Source: Scedosporium boydii
Lineage: Eukaryota > Ascomycota > Sordariomycetes > Microascales > Microascaceae
DNA length: 64,000 bases
Direction of reading: 5' to 3'
Assembly: GCA_002221725.1 (NCBI GenBank)
Contig: NJFT01000001.1
Coordinates: forward strand, 1-64,000
Positions 34,895 through 46,913 of this stretch are shown here, in pieces; position 1 is the stretch's first letter; each line of letters opens with the position of its first letter. The position numbers and the translations under genes were made by a program. The notes beneath the pieces are model-generated. The model searched no databases. It worked only from the letters and a program-made list of their open reading frames with translations, and was not told where the DNA came from.

Positions 34895-37800
34895 TATAAT
34901 GACGTAATTCGCGGGATGGTTAGACGATTTCTGAACGTTCTTGTACGCATTGCAGACGAAAAAAAAAAGCGGAGGATATACCTATGGCGGCGAACGATGG
35001 TAGCCGACAAAAGCTCTCTATCTCTATCTCTTTCGATTACAATCGGCATCCATCGGGTTTCTTTTTTTTTCTTTTTCTTTTTCAACAAGGCGAAGAATAC
35101 AGGGCGGATGGTTCTAAGCAAGACAAAAACAACAACAACACAAAACGCATCTACGGCGAATGGAGGAAACAGATATGGGCTCTGCTTGTCATTGGAGGGA
35201 GGAAACGAGGCATGGAAAGCCCTTTGATGTTTTAGTTGGCGGACTTGAACGAATTGGAAGCTTTTGTAACAAGTAGATAGGGAGTGAGGAGGAACTGGCC
35301 CCCATGTACGAATGTAAGATAATGGTTAGAATTGGAGGGTTTCTGGCGCAAAGCGGTAATAGCATAAAGTATTTTTTTTTTCCAATCTTGAGTCTATGGA
35401 TTATGGCCGGGTTGTCCCCAGGTCTGATGTGTTGATTTACATCATGGCTTGGAATCGTCCAAGTTGGAGGACGGATACGCCAGGGCGAGAGCTAGATCGT
35501 GCTGATTGAAGCGGCAGACCTCGGGTGCTTTTTTGGGCTTTATTGCTTTCTTTGGACGGCTACGATTGTATCACGTACGAGGACAATACGAAGCATTGTA
35601 CTTCGTACAAGCAGAAGGGAGAGCGTGGCTGGTATGGGTAGGACACCGCATCATGTCGGCGGACCAGCAAAAAGCAAGGAGAAGCGCTCCTTCGACGGTG
35701 GTGCGAAGCGAGCCGAGCCACTTATGCACTTGATATAAGGAGAGGGAGAGGGAGAGAGAGACGGAATCATGCGAGATCGTCACCAAGGTGGTAAGCAGTA
35801 CACAAGTGTCCAACAGCGATTACAATATGAGGCCGAAGGGGCCGGCAGCCCATAATAGAAAAAGGGAGCTGTGCGAAGTAATACAAGGCATCCTCGGTTG
35901 TGCGAGATAAGCCCGAGGATGGAAGAGGACACTGACCAGGTTAGGATATAGAGAAAAAGAGAAAAGAAAAAAAAGAAGCTACACTACTTGCTAATCTCGT
36001 TTTCGAACCAAGCCAAGTTTACGACGATCGTGATTGGGAATTTGAGTGGGATGATGGGTATGGGGTGATGTTCTGTGAGCGAATAGAAGGGAAGGGCGAG
36101 AAAAAAAAGAAGGAAAATAAAAATCAAGGATCCAAATCCAATTCGGAAAAAGGAGAGCTCGGAATTGGAGAAGCTGAGGCCGGAGCTGGAAGGAGAAAAA
36201 AGAAAAGAGACGAAGAGGATTGGTTGATTCGAGGGATTTTGGAGTCGCGACCAATCGTAGTTTGGGGGGCATTTGGTGCGTCGTGGACTCGTGCGTCTGC
36301 AGGAACTGGAAGTGGAAGTGGAGACGACGAACTTGGACGAGGGTGACATCGCACACCAAGGATTTTGAGGAAGATCTACACTAGCGTACACAGGTAGCGT
36401 ATGAAGAGTGGAGTGGTGCGTGAAGCAATCGAGAAAGCCTGCATTATTAGATTACTTCGTGCATCCATGGATTCTCTTCCATTATCAATTGATGCATGCT
36501 CCAGTCTAATAGGCGAGCTTTGCACGTGAGCGGGCAAAGGCTATTAGCGAGTAGCGCAATCTCTCAAACTCTCGGAAGCTTTGAGCTGAGAAAGGCAGGG
36601 GAGCCTGGGAAGTACTTCGTAACCTTTTTGAGGGTCCTGTCAGCTCTCTCACTACGAAGTAGCATCAATTACTGAGGTGCACTACTTCAGCTTCAGGGAA
36701 TGTTCATGTTGTCGTCAGGCGATTGTGGATTAGCAAGCCCGTGGAATTGATCAATGGATTGTCCATCCTCAATTGAAGGGTCTCGACCTTGACGAAGGGA
36801 CCGACCTGATCAATCATCCTAAAACTCCCAGCCCCACCAAATCGAAGCGGACAGGGAACGGCAGCCTCAGGGGACCAGCGGACCAGCTCTGAAGCTAACC
36901 GACAAACGACCAGTTGCCTGGTAAGGAATGTCTATATTATGTACGAAGCACACTACGTATGTACATTATAGGGGGCTAATACCGCAGGATCCACTCCTGT
37001 GCTCACAATTACAGAGTTGCATTAACGAAGTGTGGTACATGTTAGCGGGAAAAACCTCGGCAACAGCAAAACTTAAAACGTTTCGATAGGACAGGGCAAG
37101 ACAAGGCGGGGCAAAGCGAAATCCAGAAACCTGTCGCTAGGGAAGCCGTCCGGTTGGATGGTCACTGGGGTTCAGGACAGGCCAGCTTCGGTGGTATTTT
37201 GGATTGGTGTCTTTTTTTTTTCTTTTTCTTCTTTCACAAGTATCTTTTCTTTTTTTTCCCTAGGCGACCCGCTTTGGAGTCTGTGTGGTGAACCAGAGAT
37301 GAGGCAGCTATTACGAATTAGGAAGATTGTGACCGGAGGAAACGGTACGGGCGGGAGTGTCAGGAAAAATATAGTAAAAGAACAGGAACAGCAGGAAAAG
37401 GAGAAGAAAAAGAAAGCCAAAAAAAGAAAACTAAAATCGAGGGGATAAGGAAAAAGTTTAAAAATAGAGAGAGGGGGAGAGTGCAAGTCTAACGAGAACG
37501 AAAAGAAGCAAACAATCGCACAAATTCGATGACTTGCAGAACTCTTGGGGAGACACAGACAAATAGGAAGTGAAGGGGGCCAAATCAAGAGGACCTGAGA
37601 GGACTGAGGTTCAATTGATGCGGCTTATTATTGTGATTATTTGAGGCAGAGAAAAAAAGGCGGTGACAGACGCCAAGAAGTCACAGCCGGGCATAATCGA
37701 TAAAGGTGGAGAAGGAGGAAAAAAAAAAGTGAAGTAAAACAGGGAAGAAAAAGAAAAAAGAGAACGGGGAAAAAAAGTCAAGCTACAGTTGTGGGGAGGG

Positions 37801-38433
37801 CAGGTTCAGCCAATCATCGACGAGGGAATCCGTAAAAAGAGATCAGAAGACGAGGAAAAAAGGAAGAAAAAACGAGGAGGAACCAAAAAAAGAAGGAAAA
37901 AAAAGTTCGCCCACCCTCGTCGTCCACGGTGCCAGTCCCAAGTCCCAATGTCCCAGTCCACTTCGTAGAGTAGTTCCTGTCCGTTTGTTCCATCCTCAAT
38001 TCTTAGCTTCCCCCTGCCTTTCTGCCTTTCCGCCTTCTTCTCTTCATTATTATTGTTCTTCCTGTTATTCTTGTTATTCTTCCATCCTCCCTTTCGTCAC
38101 CTAGCCATCACCATTGTTTCTCTTTCCTATACTCTCCCCCCTCTTTTCATCGACCGTCCCTCGCCAACCTCCTCGTGCCTAATTCCAAGTAGTACAGTTA
38201 CTATTGTAGAGGCGCAAACCATCCATCTCCAATTTGCTGCCGTTTGCTGTGCTCCTTGTCCCACCTTGACTCTCTCTCCCTCGCAGCAAACTTCCTCTCC
38301 CTCCGTAGGCAACGAGGCAGCTCCCGCGGGTTCCGACGCAAAACAAACAACGTCTCAACTCCATCTCGCACTCTCTTCTGTGATAGAATCAAAGAAAGAC
38401 CATCACCCAAAACACACTAGCACATCTTCCATA
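34895..38433. other. Long intergenic region between NOT1 and the GDS1 gene
   Basis: About 3.5 kb without a convincing gene. 35739-35762 is a GA-rich microsatellite. 35940-36350 and 37200-37760 are A/G-rich with many A runs. Several TACTTCGTA-type elements lie at 35587-35609, 36451-36462, 36611-36623, 36651-36663 and 36940. The last 350 bases are C/T-rich. They include an open frame in phase with the GDS1 gene from an ATG at 38053, either a long leader or an N-terminal extension. Confidence 0.5.
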
Positions 38434-39971
38434 ATGCCGTACAATACCAGGCGCAAGTCTCTCTCTCTGCCCTCTCTCGGCATCCACGTTCCCATGACCC
38501 ATGCCGCCCGAGCTGCCGCCGCTGCCGCAAGTCGAGCCTCGTCCGCCTCGACCTCGACCTCGACCTCGTCGACTCCGACTCCTACTCCCACTGCCTCCTC
38601 AGGCACCAGCAATGCCTCTCGATCTGAATCCTCCCCCTCCCCCCCAGAATACCCCCAGACGAAGAGGTTAAAACGATCGCACAACGACGACTCGCCGTCC
38701 TCGGCCTCGGCGCATCCCGCAACCCGCACAAAATACGAACACACTCCGCCCCCGTCGCCGGCCCCGACGCCTTCTCTGTCGCCTTCGCCTAGCAGGGATG
38801 CGGCTCCTGCTGAGGGAGCGCGGCGGACGACAAAAGCGGCGAAGAAGGAGAGCTCTGAGGCAATCAATGATGAGATTGTCGAGGCGGTGATTGCTCAGCT
38901 CCAGGCTACGGGAAATAGGCCACACTTGGTAAAGGAGTTGGCGGCTGTCTTGGCTCAACGGTTGATAGTCGTTCAGCAGTACGTTACTACCCCTTCCTCA
39001 CTCAAACACTCCGGCATACGGCTATTAGAGCCACATCACATCACTCATTACCATTACATATCGTTGCCATTGCCATTGCCGTTGCCGTTGCCATTGCGTA
39101 TGAGACGGGCGCTGACATTCCATTGCTCCTTATTAGCTCCGCCAATCCCTGCGCCATCATCTCATCCCGCCTCGCCTCCTTTTTGAAGCGGACCTGCTGG
39201 AGCGAATCGTCGCCATGCCCCCTCGCCAAGGAGCTCGAGGCAGTACATCCTAGGCGAACATACTTCTTCCTGACCACCTCTCCGCGCCAGCCCTTCCCGA
39301 CCCAGCCCCTCCTCTTCACCCTTCCGAAGCCCGTCACCACATCTCCATCCATCTCAGATGACGAGCTCGAGCTCGAGCTGACCCTCGACCGCATCGACGA
39401 TTCCGACGACGACGTCATCATCGATGACACCGAGATCATTTCCGACTCCATCGCCCGGCGAGCCATCAGCCCTTCCCCCGAGGTCGACCTGTCGTCGCGC
39501 GAGTTCTTCGACGATATGGACGATGAAGATTTCGCCAGTAGTCACCCCGCGTCGCTGGGTTCCTCGCGCGCGAGCCTCATCATCGACCGCGAGCGCCGTT
39601 CGCGCGGAACTTCCCCGCCGCTGGAACGCGACGAGCGCGAGTTCACCCAGACGGCTAACGGGCTCCAGAAGCGCAAGATGGCGAAAGAGACCATTACCAT
39701 ACTCGACGATGTCAACGACGATTCGGCGCTCGGCCTCGACTCCGAGACGTCCAAGTTCGACTCACTCTTTTACGACTACCGGTTTAATTCGAGTGGCTTC
39801 GCCTCGATGGCTATGGTGGTGAGCCCGACGATGAAGGCGAGTCCGTTCGCGGGCGGGCTGAAGAAGGATGGCGATGAGAATTGGGTGAAGATCGGGAGGC
39901 TGTTGGATTGGGATCAGACTCCCGAGACGATGGAGCTCGAGGAGCTTGACGGTCTTTTGGACTCGTACTAG
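38434..39971 (+). CDS. GDS1 winged-helix domain protein
   Basis: Exons 38434-38978 and 39137-39971 join to 459 residues. The start MPYNTRRKSLSLPSLG was chosen as the first ATG with a typical protein-like sequence; the frame is open upstream to 38053. Residues 30-130 are low-complexity Ser/Thr/Pro/Ala with a KRLKRS basic patch. The GDS1-type winged helix is at about 144-235 (INDEIVEAVIAQLQATGNRPHLVKELAAVL...SANPCAIISSRLASFLKRTCW...YFFLTTSP) and spans the intron. Acidic segments follow (DSDDDVIIDDTEII, FFDDMDDEDF). Yeast Gds1 is a nuclear protein linked genetically to respiratory growth; a DNA-binding or transcription role is likely by fold. The intron carries a hexamer repeat. Confidence 0.85.
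39062..39100 (+). repeat. CCATTG/CCGTTG hexamer repeat in intron
   Basis: Six copies of a TTGCCA/TTGCCG hexamer lie inside the 158-nt intron of the GDS1 gene. It is a simple-sequence repeat. Confidence 0.75.
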
Positions 39972-40986
39972 AGGCTAGAGGGAGTCAAACAAAGAAACAA
40001 ACGGACGAATTGGAAAAAAAACAGCGATACAAAGTCCCAAAACTTGGAGTTTGGAAGACAAAAAGAAGAATGGAAAACAAAAAGAAGAAGATTGGAAAAC
40101 AAAAGTAAATGAGATTGGATACAAAAAAGTACGCCCAACGCAGCGGCGACCAGCTACGGCCTTGATTTTGGACTCATACACGAGCGTCGGAGGAGGCGGA
40201 ATACCAAAAGCAAAAGCAACACGGGAGATAATGACGACTTCTCCCATTGTACCACCTTCGATATCCTCGGCGGCGTTTTGTTTTTTTTTAACGAAGGAGT
40301 TTTGAGACTCTCACTCGATCTAAGTTTGATCACTCTTTTTTCCGGATTTCTCGCAACTCGATATTTTGTCTTTCTTTTTTTTAATCTTTCTACTCTACTA
40401 CAACACCCCCCTCTGTTCTTTTCTTCTTTTTCCTTGGCTTCGGGATTCGGATTCGGGGGCGTGCGGTGTGCTTGTGCTCGGTAAAAGGGGCCTCTTTATT
40501 TATTCCACTCATACTCATGGTTAGGAAGCGCCGTTTAGCTGCTTTTTTATTTTTCTTATTTTTTTTCGGTTTGATGGCGACGAGCTGGGAGTATGGAGTT
40601 GATGAAATGAAGGGATGGAGGGACCAATGTTTTTAGGAGCTTGGGGAGTTTGAAGATGGGGGTGAGCGAAGCATATCCAGCAGGGTGAAGAAGGCCTGCG
40701 TGCATGTACTCTATATCGCGTTGTGTGAATGGGAGGCAGAGGGAAGAGGGCACGGGTGAAAGTGAGTAAAAAAGTAATGATATCAAATTGATGACCTGCT
40801 TATACGGCCTATTTATTTTCCCATGTTTAATCTGTTTTCCTGGCAGTGATTGATGGAGATGTCTATTCTTCTATTCTTCTATTCCCGTATTCAAAATGAC
40901 CACTCTACAAACTCATCTTGTTGTACACAAAACATCGATACACACCTACATGATCGTACACCACTTCACCATCCCCAAAATCACAC
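39972..40986. other. Convergent 3' regions of GDS1 and OMS1 genes
   Basis: The sequence is A-rich after the GDS1 stop (40010-40130) and T-rich from 40270 to 40570, as expected for two facing 3' UTRs. No other feature is supported. Confidence 0.5.
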
Positions 40987-42450
40987 TCACTCAACGACCT
41001 TCAACTCAATCCAAAGCACCGTACCGCCCTGATACCCCGGTCTCTCAATCTTGACAACCTCCAACCCCGGCACCGCCCCCTTCTTCCCCTCACCACTCCT
41101 CCCGCCCGCAGCCTCCCTCACGATCCCCTCGAGATCCCTATTCCACCAACACCCATACTTGCGAAAATGCTCCGGCGCATGCTTATCCAACCACCAATTC
41201 ACAACCCCCCACGTGCCCCTCCCATGCTCCAGCAATATGATCCGTCCCGTCTCTGGCTTGAGCACCGAGGCGAGGTTGGAGAGCACGGCGCGCGGGTCGG
41301 ACACGCTGCAGAGCCCGAAAGTCTGGATGACGGTGTCGTATTTCTTCGTGGCCGCCGGGCTCGGAGGAGGAGGGGGTAAGTAGGAGAGGGCGTTGGTCTT
41401 GACGAGGCGGATGGCGTCGTTGGGGAGGAAGGAGATTGCGCCGGCCGTTACTTCGTCTGCGTCGTTGCGGAGGACGGAGACGGTGGGCGGTGTGGATAAG
41501 GGGGTGGTGGAAGGGAGGGCGGGGAGGATGTTTTTGGTGAGTTTTGTGGAGGCTACGTCGAGCATGTCCTTGGCGATGTCGAGGCCCGTGAAGGAGAGCA
41601 TTTCGCCCTCCGCCTTCGGAGCGTCCTTTTTCCCTCCCTTCGCAGGAGTTGGTTCGTTCTTAGCGGTGCTAGCAGCACCCGCAAGACTCTCCCAATTGTA
41701 CAGGTTAAAATTCCGCCCCGTCCCGACAGCAACCTCGAGAACATGCCCCACAGCCCTCCCCGCCAACTTCTCCCTCAACTTCGTCACGCCCGTCTTGGAC
41801 TCCTCGTAGTCCAGCTCGTGGTCGAATTGCGCGGCCGAGATGCCTGCGAGGGACGTAGGGCGGCCCGTGGGCACGGCGCAGCAGGTCCCCGCGTGTTCTC
41901 CTCCCGATGTGAGAGGGTCGACGAGGGGTTCATCTCCGTCTTGGGTGGGGGAGCGGGGGATGACGGAGACGGAGACGAAGTAGCCGAAGACTACGGCGAG
42001 GGCTAGGGAGCCTGCTAGGGAGGGTGTGATGAGCTTTTTGGCGCTCGGTGGTGGTGGTGGGGGAGGACTGGGGGAAGGGGAGTAGGAGGGAATTGGGTAG
42101 GGCTGAGATTTGGGGGTGGGTTTGGGAGGTTTGGAGACTTGAGGCTTTGGTTTGGGTCTGTAGATGGAGTTAGATCAGTTCATGGAAATTCCATATAAAA
42201 AATCTGTCAAAAATAATAATCGGGATCACATATGATCGACCAATATCCTGGTTGAACGCAACGCACGCATGGCTACAAAACTAGAGGAGTAAAAATATTT
42301 TAAATAAAAAGGAGAAAAGAGGAAAGGAGCTTCTTACATGGGCCTCGGCGGTGTCGCGCGTTTCGAGGCAGGTGAAGCTGCTGATGTACGGAATCCGGCT
42401 CTCCAGCTCGCGGCCGACAGCCGGCGCGGTGAGGTTCGGCAGGCCAACAT
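40987..42450 (-). CDS. OMS1: Mitochondrial inner-membrane methyltransferase OMS1
   Basis: Exons 42338-42450 and 40987-42157 join to 427 residues. The ATG at 42450 opens an Arg/Ser/Ala-rich mitochondrial presequence (MLACRTSPRRLSAASWRAG...). A Pro/Lys-rich stretch, one TM segment (about 83-104, SLAGSLALAVVFGYFVSVSVIP) and a class I methyltransferase follow. That domain has SAM motif I near 177-188 (VLEVAVGTGRN), FTGLDIAKDMLD, TVIQTFGLCSV and RIILLEHGRG. Presequence, single TM and methyltransferase is the layout of yeast Oms1, implicated in coenzyme Q and mitochondrial function. A 68-residue stretch around KGGKKDAPKAEGE in the fold is an insertion relative to simple methyltransferases. Substrate is not inferable here. 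Confidence 0.88.
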
Positions 42451-44549
42451 GCCTCACGAAAGGCTCTGGCTCGCTCTCGAGGGGCGGGATGAGCGGGTGA
42501 CGGATGAAAGCTGGTATTGGCGGAAGTGGATGTTGTGAGGTGTTGTGAGGTGCTGTGACCGCGGGTGAGTTTCTCCGGGTGAGGTTCGGGATTTGGTTTG
42601 CCTCAAGCAGCGGGTGAAATTGAGATTTGCGATGATTGAATTGGCGAATTGGAATTGATTTGATCTTCGTTTGCGACCATGTCTGTTTTGCCCCTCTGTA
42701 AAATGTAAAACGGCCAACCACGACGTCCCCTTCACAGTTTATATTCAATCTTCTAATTTTTTGGAGGAGGAATAATTCTACATGAAATGTCGAGGACCTT
42801 TTGATATCGTTGCGAATACTTTATTTGTCGCTGACACGGCGAAAAGGGTAATATTCTAGAACTCCCCCGTCCACCTCCACAGCTCAATCTCGTATAAACT
42901 AGACTTTCACTCGCCTCAACCTTTCCTTCACTGATAGAAAGAAGACGAAGGCGAAGGAGAAAATAATGGCATAAAAAAGAAATAAAGGTGGTGATTTCGT
43001 ACCACAGCTGGGGCAGTCCATCCATCCCAGGCCTACCTACATACTGCCCCAAGACACCGGCGCAGCATCTGATACTAAGCTCCGATGGTTCGGATGAGTT
43101 GATATTGAATTAGGTAAAATTCGAGTTAAAAAAAAAGGAAGTAAACCCTCACGATCGTGCAGGGCAGAGAATCCGGAGGCTAATTGGGTGAAGGCATCTG
43201 AAGCAGTGGCGTTACAGCATGGAAGTGTGAAGAGAGTCATCTTCGTGCAGCGATCCCAGTCCCAGTGGGAGGAGGTCAAAGAGACGGAGAAGCAAGGCTG
43301 TCCTCGTCCTCGCTTCGTTTGTACTCACAGTATTTCCTATTGGCAGGGGCCTCCTTTAACACTTTAACAGATCCGAGACCCTTATTTTCCCCCTTCCCCG
43401 TATCTCCCGCGCCCCGTACGGAGCTCGAGACGGAGTCGGACCGGGAGCTGGATTGAATCATGAGTCTCGAGACAATCCCTGGTTCTGGTTCTCTGGTTCA
43501 GATGAAGGATCCTATAGGCTATTGTCAAGAGGGATAAGTGATTCGAGGTTAGGGTAGCAAGGGGACCCGCGACAATCTGTTTCATGACGGCATCTTTCTG
43601 GCCTTGCCAAGAAGCCATCACCATGAGTGAGCCATAGCGCATTCCGCAGGAAGAAGTCTCCACGGAGATATTGGAGGAGTTTATCAAGCTTATTCGGGTT
43701 AAATTGGCGGTATTGTCGAGGCAGGACGACTGCGACTATGCCTTATCCATCACATTGGGCCGGTTCATGATCTCTTCGTCGTTCTGCTGCAACCACATCT
43801 TTAGACTGCCAGAGCCAGAGTTGCATCAATTCTTCTGCACCTGCAAGATCCTGCTGTATCTGCTGTACCTGCAGCCGTTCATCCGTCCAAGATAACGCAT
43901 TTAATCAATCGTGTGACGAAATAGAGAATTTCAAAAAAACATCAGTGCCCGCAGCCACCACCACCGCCTCCGACTTACACCCCACGATCCCTATTCAAGA
44001 AGATGAAACACCTCTCGAACTCGACCCAACACAACCCACGGAAGATCTCCTGGATTCTTGCAACCCGCACTCTTCGTTTCTTACTCCCTTGATATGCCAT
44101 CCCTTGATCCCCCTGTGCTCTTCGCCATGTTAGGGACCTCCTCCCCCAGACGAACTCCCGGAACCGAGCAAGCTTGATCCCTGGCAATAACGGATGCGGT
44201 GTTAAAAAAAGTGAGGAACTTCTTTTCATCCCTTCTTCAGATTTTTTGTTTCAATCTGTAGATATATATCGCGTTGATCCCGTCGTTGTGATCTTCTCCT
44301 CTCCTCCCCTCTCCTCTTCCGATAGTAAGTAGTATTACAATAGACAATCTCTTCCTTTCTGTTCCTTCGTTTCGCCTTGTCGTGCTTCCCTTCTCTGCCC
44401 CGTTCCTTGATACCCGACTCCCGAGATCACCTCCAGCTTATATATATAGACGACGGTAACTCTAGAGAGTGCAAACCGAGCTTTGCCAGTCACACCTCAA
44501 CAATCGACTCTCATCCTACTCTACTCATAATCTTATAATTCGAACAAAG
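42451..44549. other. Intergenic region between OMS1 and carbonic anhydrase genes
   Basis: These 2.1 kb lie between divergent starts. Short ORFs overlap on both strands with no domain content. TATATATATAGA at 44439-44450 is a candidate TATA element for the carbonic anhydrase gene (separate entry). Confidence 0.5.
44439..44450 (+). promoter_or_regulatory. Candidate TATA box of carbonic anhydrase gene
   Basis: TATATATATAGA lies about 100 bases before the start codon in otherwise C/T-rich DNA. Position and sequence fit a fungal TATA element. Confidence 0.4.
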
Positions 44550-45419
44550 ATGCTTTACGAAGGCGGTAAGCCGCTAACAAAACTTGGAACCAACTCCTGG
44601 GAATAGCGTCAAGACTACTAACACCTCATCCTGCTGCAGAGGACAAGTACCACTACGCCCTGAGCTCCAACCAAGCCTGGGCCGGCTACAAAGCCCACCA
44701 AAACCCCGCCTTCTTCAAGAACCAAGCCGTCGGCGAGACCCCCTCCATCCGTACGTCTTCCTTCCACCAAGCTCTCTTTTCTTACTCTCTCTCTCCCTCC
44801 CTCTTCACCCACTAACACAAACAACCCCCTCCCCACAGTCTGGATCGGCTGCTCCGACTCTCGCATCCCCGAAACCACCATCCTAGGCCTACAACCAGGC
44901 GACGTCTTCGTCCACCGCAACTTCGCCAACATCATCTCCCCCACCGACATCAACACCTCCGCCTCCCTCGAATTCGCCGTCGCCCACCTCAAGGTCAAAC
45001 ACATCATCCTCTGCGGCCACTCCGCCTGCCCCGCCTCCTCCGCCGCCCTCTCCTCAGCCTCCCGCGTCGGCGGCGTCCTCGACACCTGGCTCACGCCCCT
45101 CAAGGCCATCGCTTCTTCCCACGCCGAGGAGCTGGCCGCCATTCGGGATGATCATTCGAGGACAGTGAGGGTCGCCGAGTTGAATGTCGAGGCCGGCGTC
45201 GCGACCTTGATGGCTAGTTGGGTCGTGAGGGATGCCGTGAGGGAGAGGGGCCTGCAGGTCCATGGGTGTATTTTTGATGTGGCGACGGGGAGGTTGAGGG
45301 ATTTGGGGTTGGGGACCGATGGGATTCATAGGGGGTCTGTTAATGGCGAGGAGGTTGTTAGGGGGAAGCATGGCATGCTTGTGTTCAGGGACGGTGGCGC
45401 CAACATGACCGTTCGGTGA
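44550..45419 (+). CDS. Beta-class carbonic anhydrase
   Basis: Exons 44550-44565, 44640-44750 and 44839-45419 join to 235 residues. Zinc-site residues are all visible: Cys47 with the Asp49-Arg51 dyad (CSDSR), and His103 and Cys106 (CGHSAC). QPGDVFVHRNFANII and the C-terminal GIHRG...VRGKHGM segment complete the fold. The enzyme interconverts CO2 and bicarbonate. No targeting peptide is present, so it is probably cytosolic. After the second ligand pair the usual Gly-Gly (CGG) is Pro-Ala (ACPAS), a variation in the loop near the active site. The last 240 bases switch from strongly C-ending to G-rich codons. Confidence 0.93.
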
Positions 45420-46913
45420 AGGACAGAAGGAGAAGAGGCCCATCTTGGGCCTTGTTTTCTCGTGCGTCCTCTCTGTTTCCGTCTCTTCTCTCTCTAGCAT
45501 GTTGTCCTCCCTCTTATTTCCTTCCTTTTCTCACTCTTCTCTGTTAAGCAACTTTCCCCCAGCATGTACGATACACATGATTTCCTACTTTTCATTGCAT
45601 CTAGAATCAAATCATACTTACATTGCTCCCTCCAACCTGCAAATATACCTCGTGCCGCCTTGGTTGCATATGCTACAGCCACTCGCCTTCTATATGTCCA
45701 GGCGCAACAGGATGAAACTTGTTCAACCTCACAAAGACACTATTAGCATAAATAAAAAGCCATCCGAAGAGGCATTGTCCATTCCATCTACCAGTACATT
45801 TACATGCCTCAACTGACATCAACAAAAGGGAAAGAAGAAAACCTCCGCTTCCTCGCCCATCCAACTGAAACTTTTAACTCCTCCAGGGGAGAGAAAAAAA
45901 AAAAAAGAAAAAAAAAAAATAAAGACTCTGATATCGACAGGATTCATGCTTCCTTTCCCTCTTACAACGTTAAACATGCCTAGCGTGGTGGAACATGAGA
46001 GAGAGGATTGGTTTCCCCTTTAAAATAAGCGACAAAGATATATGCTTCGACATGAGTAAGAAAAAACAAAGAAACAAAGGAAAAAAAAATTAAACTCCAT
46101 GAATCCGCTCCTTACACAGAGTCTCGCCACACAACATTGGCCATTATACCAACCGCGCTAGGTCACTGCTCGTTTTCCCGCGTCCACAACCGACCGCGTC
46201 GCCGTTACGCTAAAAACGGCAAGCTTTCGTGGAGACGCAGCTGTCCGCTGCACTTCACGTGTGAGGTCGGGATATCTATCTGTCGAATGCCTGCCATAGC
46301 CTTCGTTCCGTTAAATCATCCCCACAAATCATGTCAAATACGCCGGCATCCGCGTGGCTTGCGGGGCTTCCAACCCCTTTTTGACAACCAAGATCCCTCT
46401 CTCATCAAGATGTCAGACAAAGGAAAAACAAATTTGAAAGTACATAAAATTCAGGCTAGAAAATCTGGTAGAAAGGCGTGACATGCGGTGGCGTGTAATG
46501 GTCGGAATGTGGTCGGAATGAAGTCGCGGAATGGCAGATACGGCCGGCTCTCCTAGCCTTGGGGAGGGGTTTCGGTCATTCATGAGGCCAGAGGAGCAGC
46601 ACATGATAGAATCTTCTGCGAGAAGGGCGGGTTGGTAGGTTGCTAGAGATGAGTGTCTTCGTGATGGCGGTGGCCGAGCTCTCGAGCAACAAAAGGAGAG
46701 TGTGAATCTCGTGATCGGTCGAGAATCGGTTCGGTTCGATTCGGCCGTTTGCGAATTCCGGCAAAATTCTGCGCTGCCACCCGAGAACGTGAACCTGGAT
46801 ATCTGTAGAGGTATATACAAGAAAAGCCAACGCCGGGCAACCCAAGATATGAAACAGGAAGAAGCGGAGGGTTCGTAATTATCGAGGAAGCAGTACGTCA
46901 AGTCAAGCTAGGC
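45420..46913. other. Convergent 3' regions of carbonic anhydrase and G-alpha genes
   Basis: No gene is supported. A-rich runs occur at 45894-45922 and 46061-46096, probably within 3' UTRs. Short ORFs here lack domain content. Confidence 0.5.
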
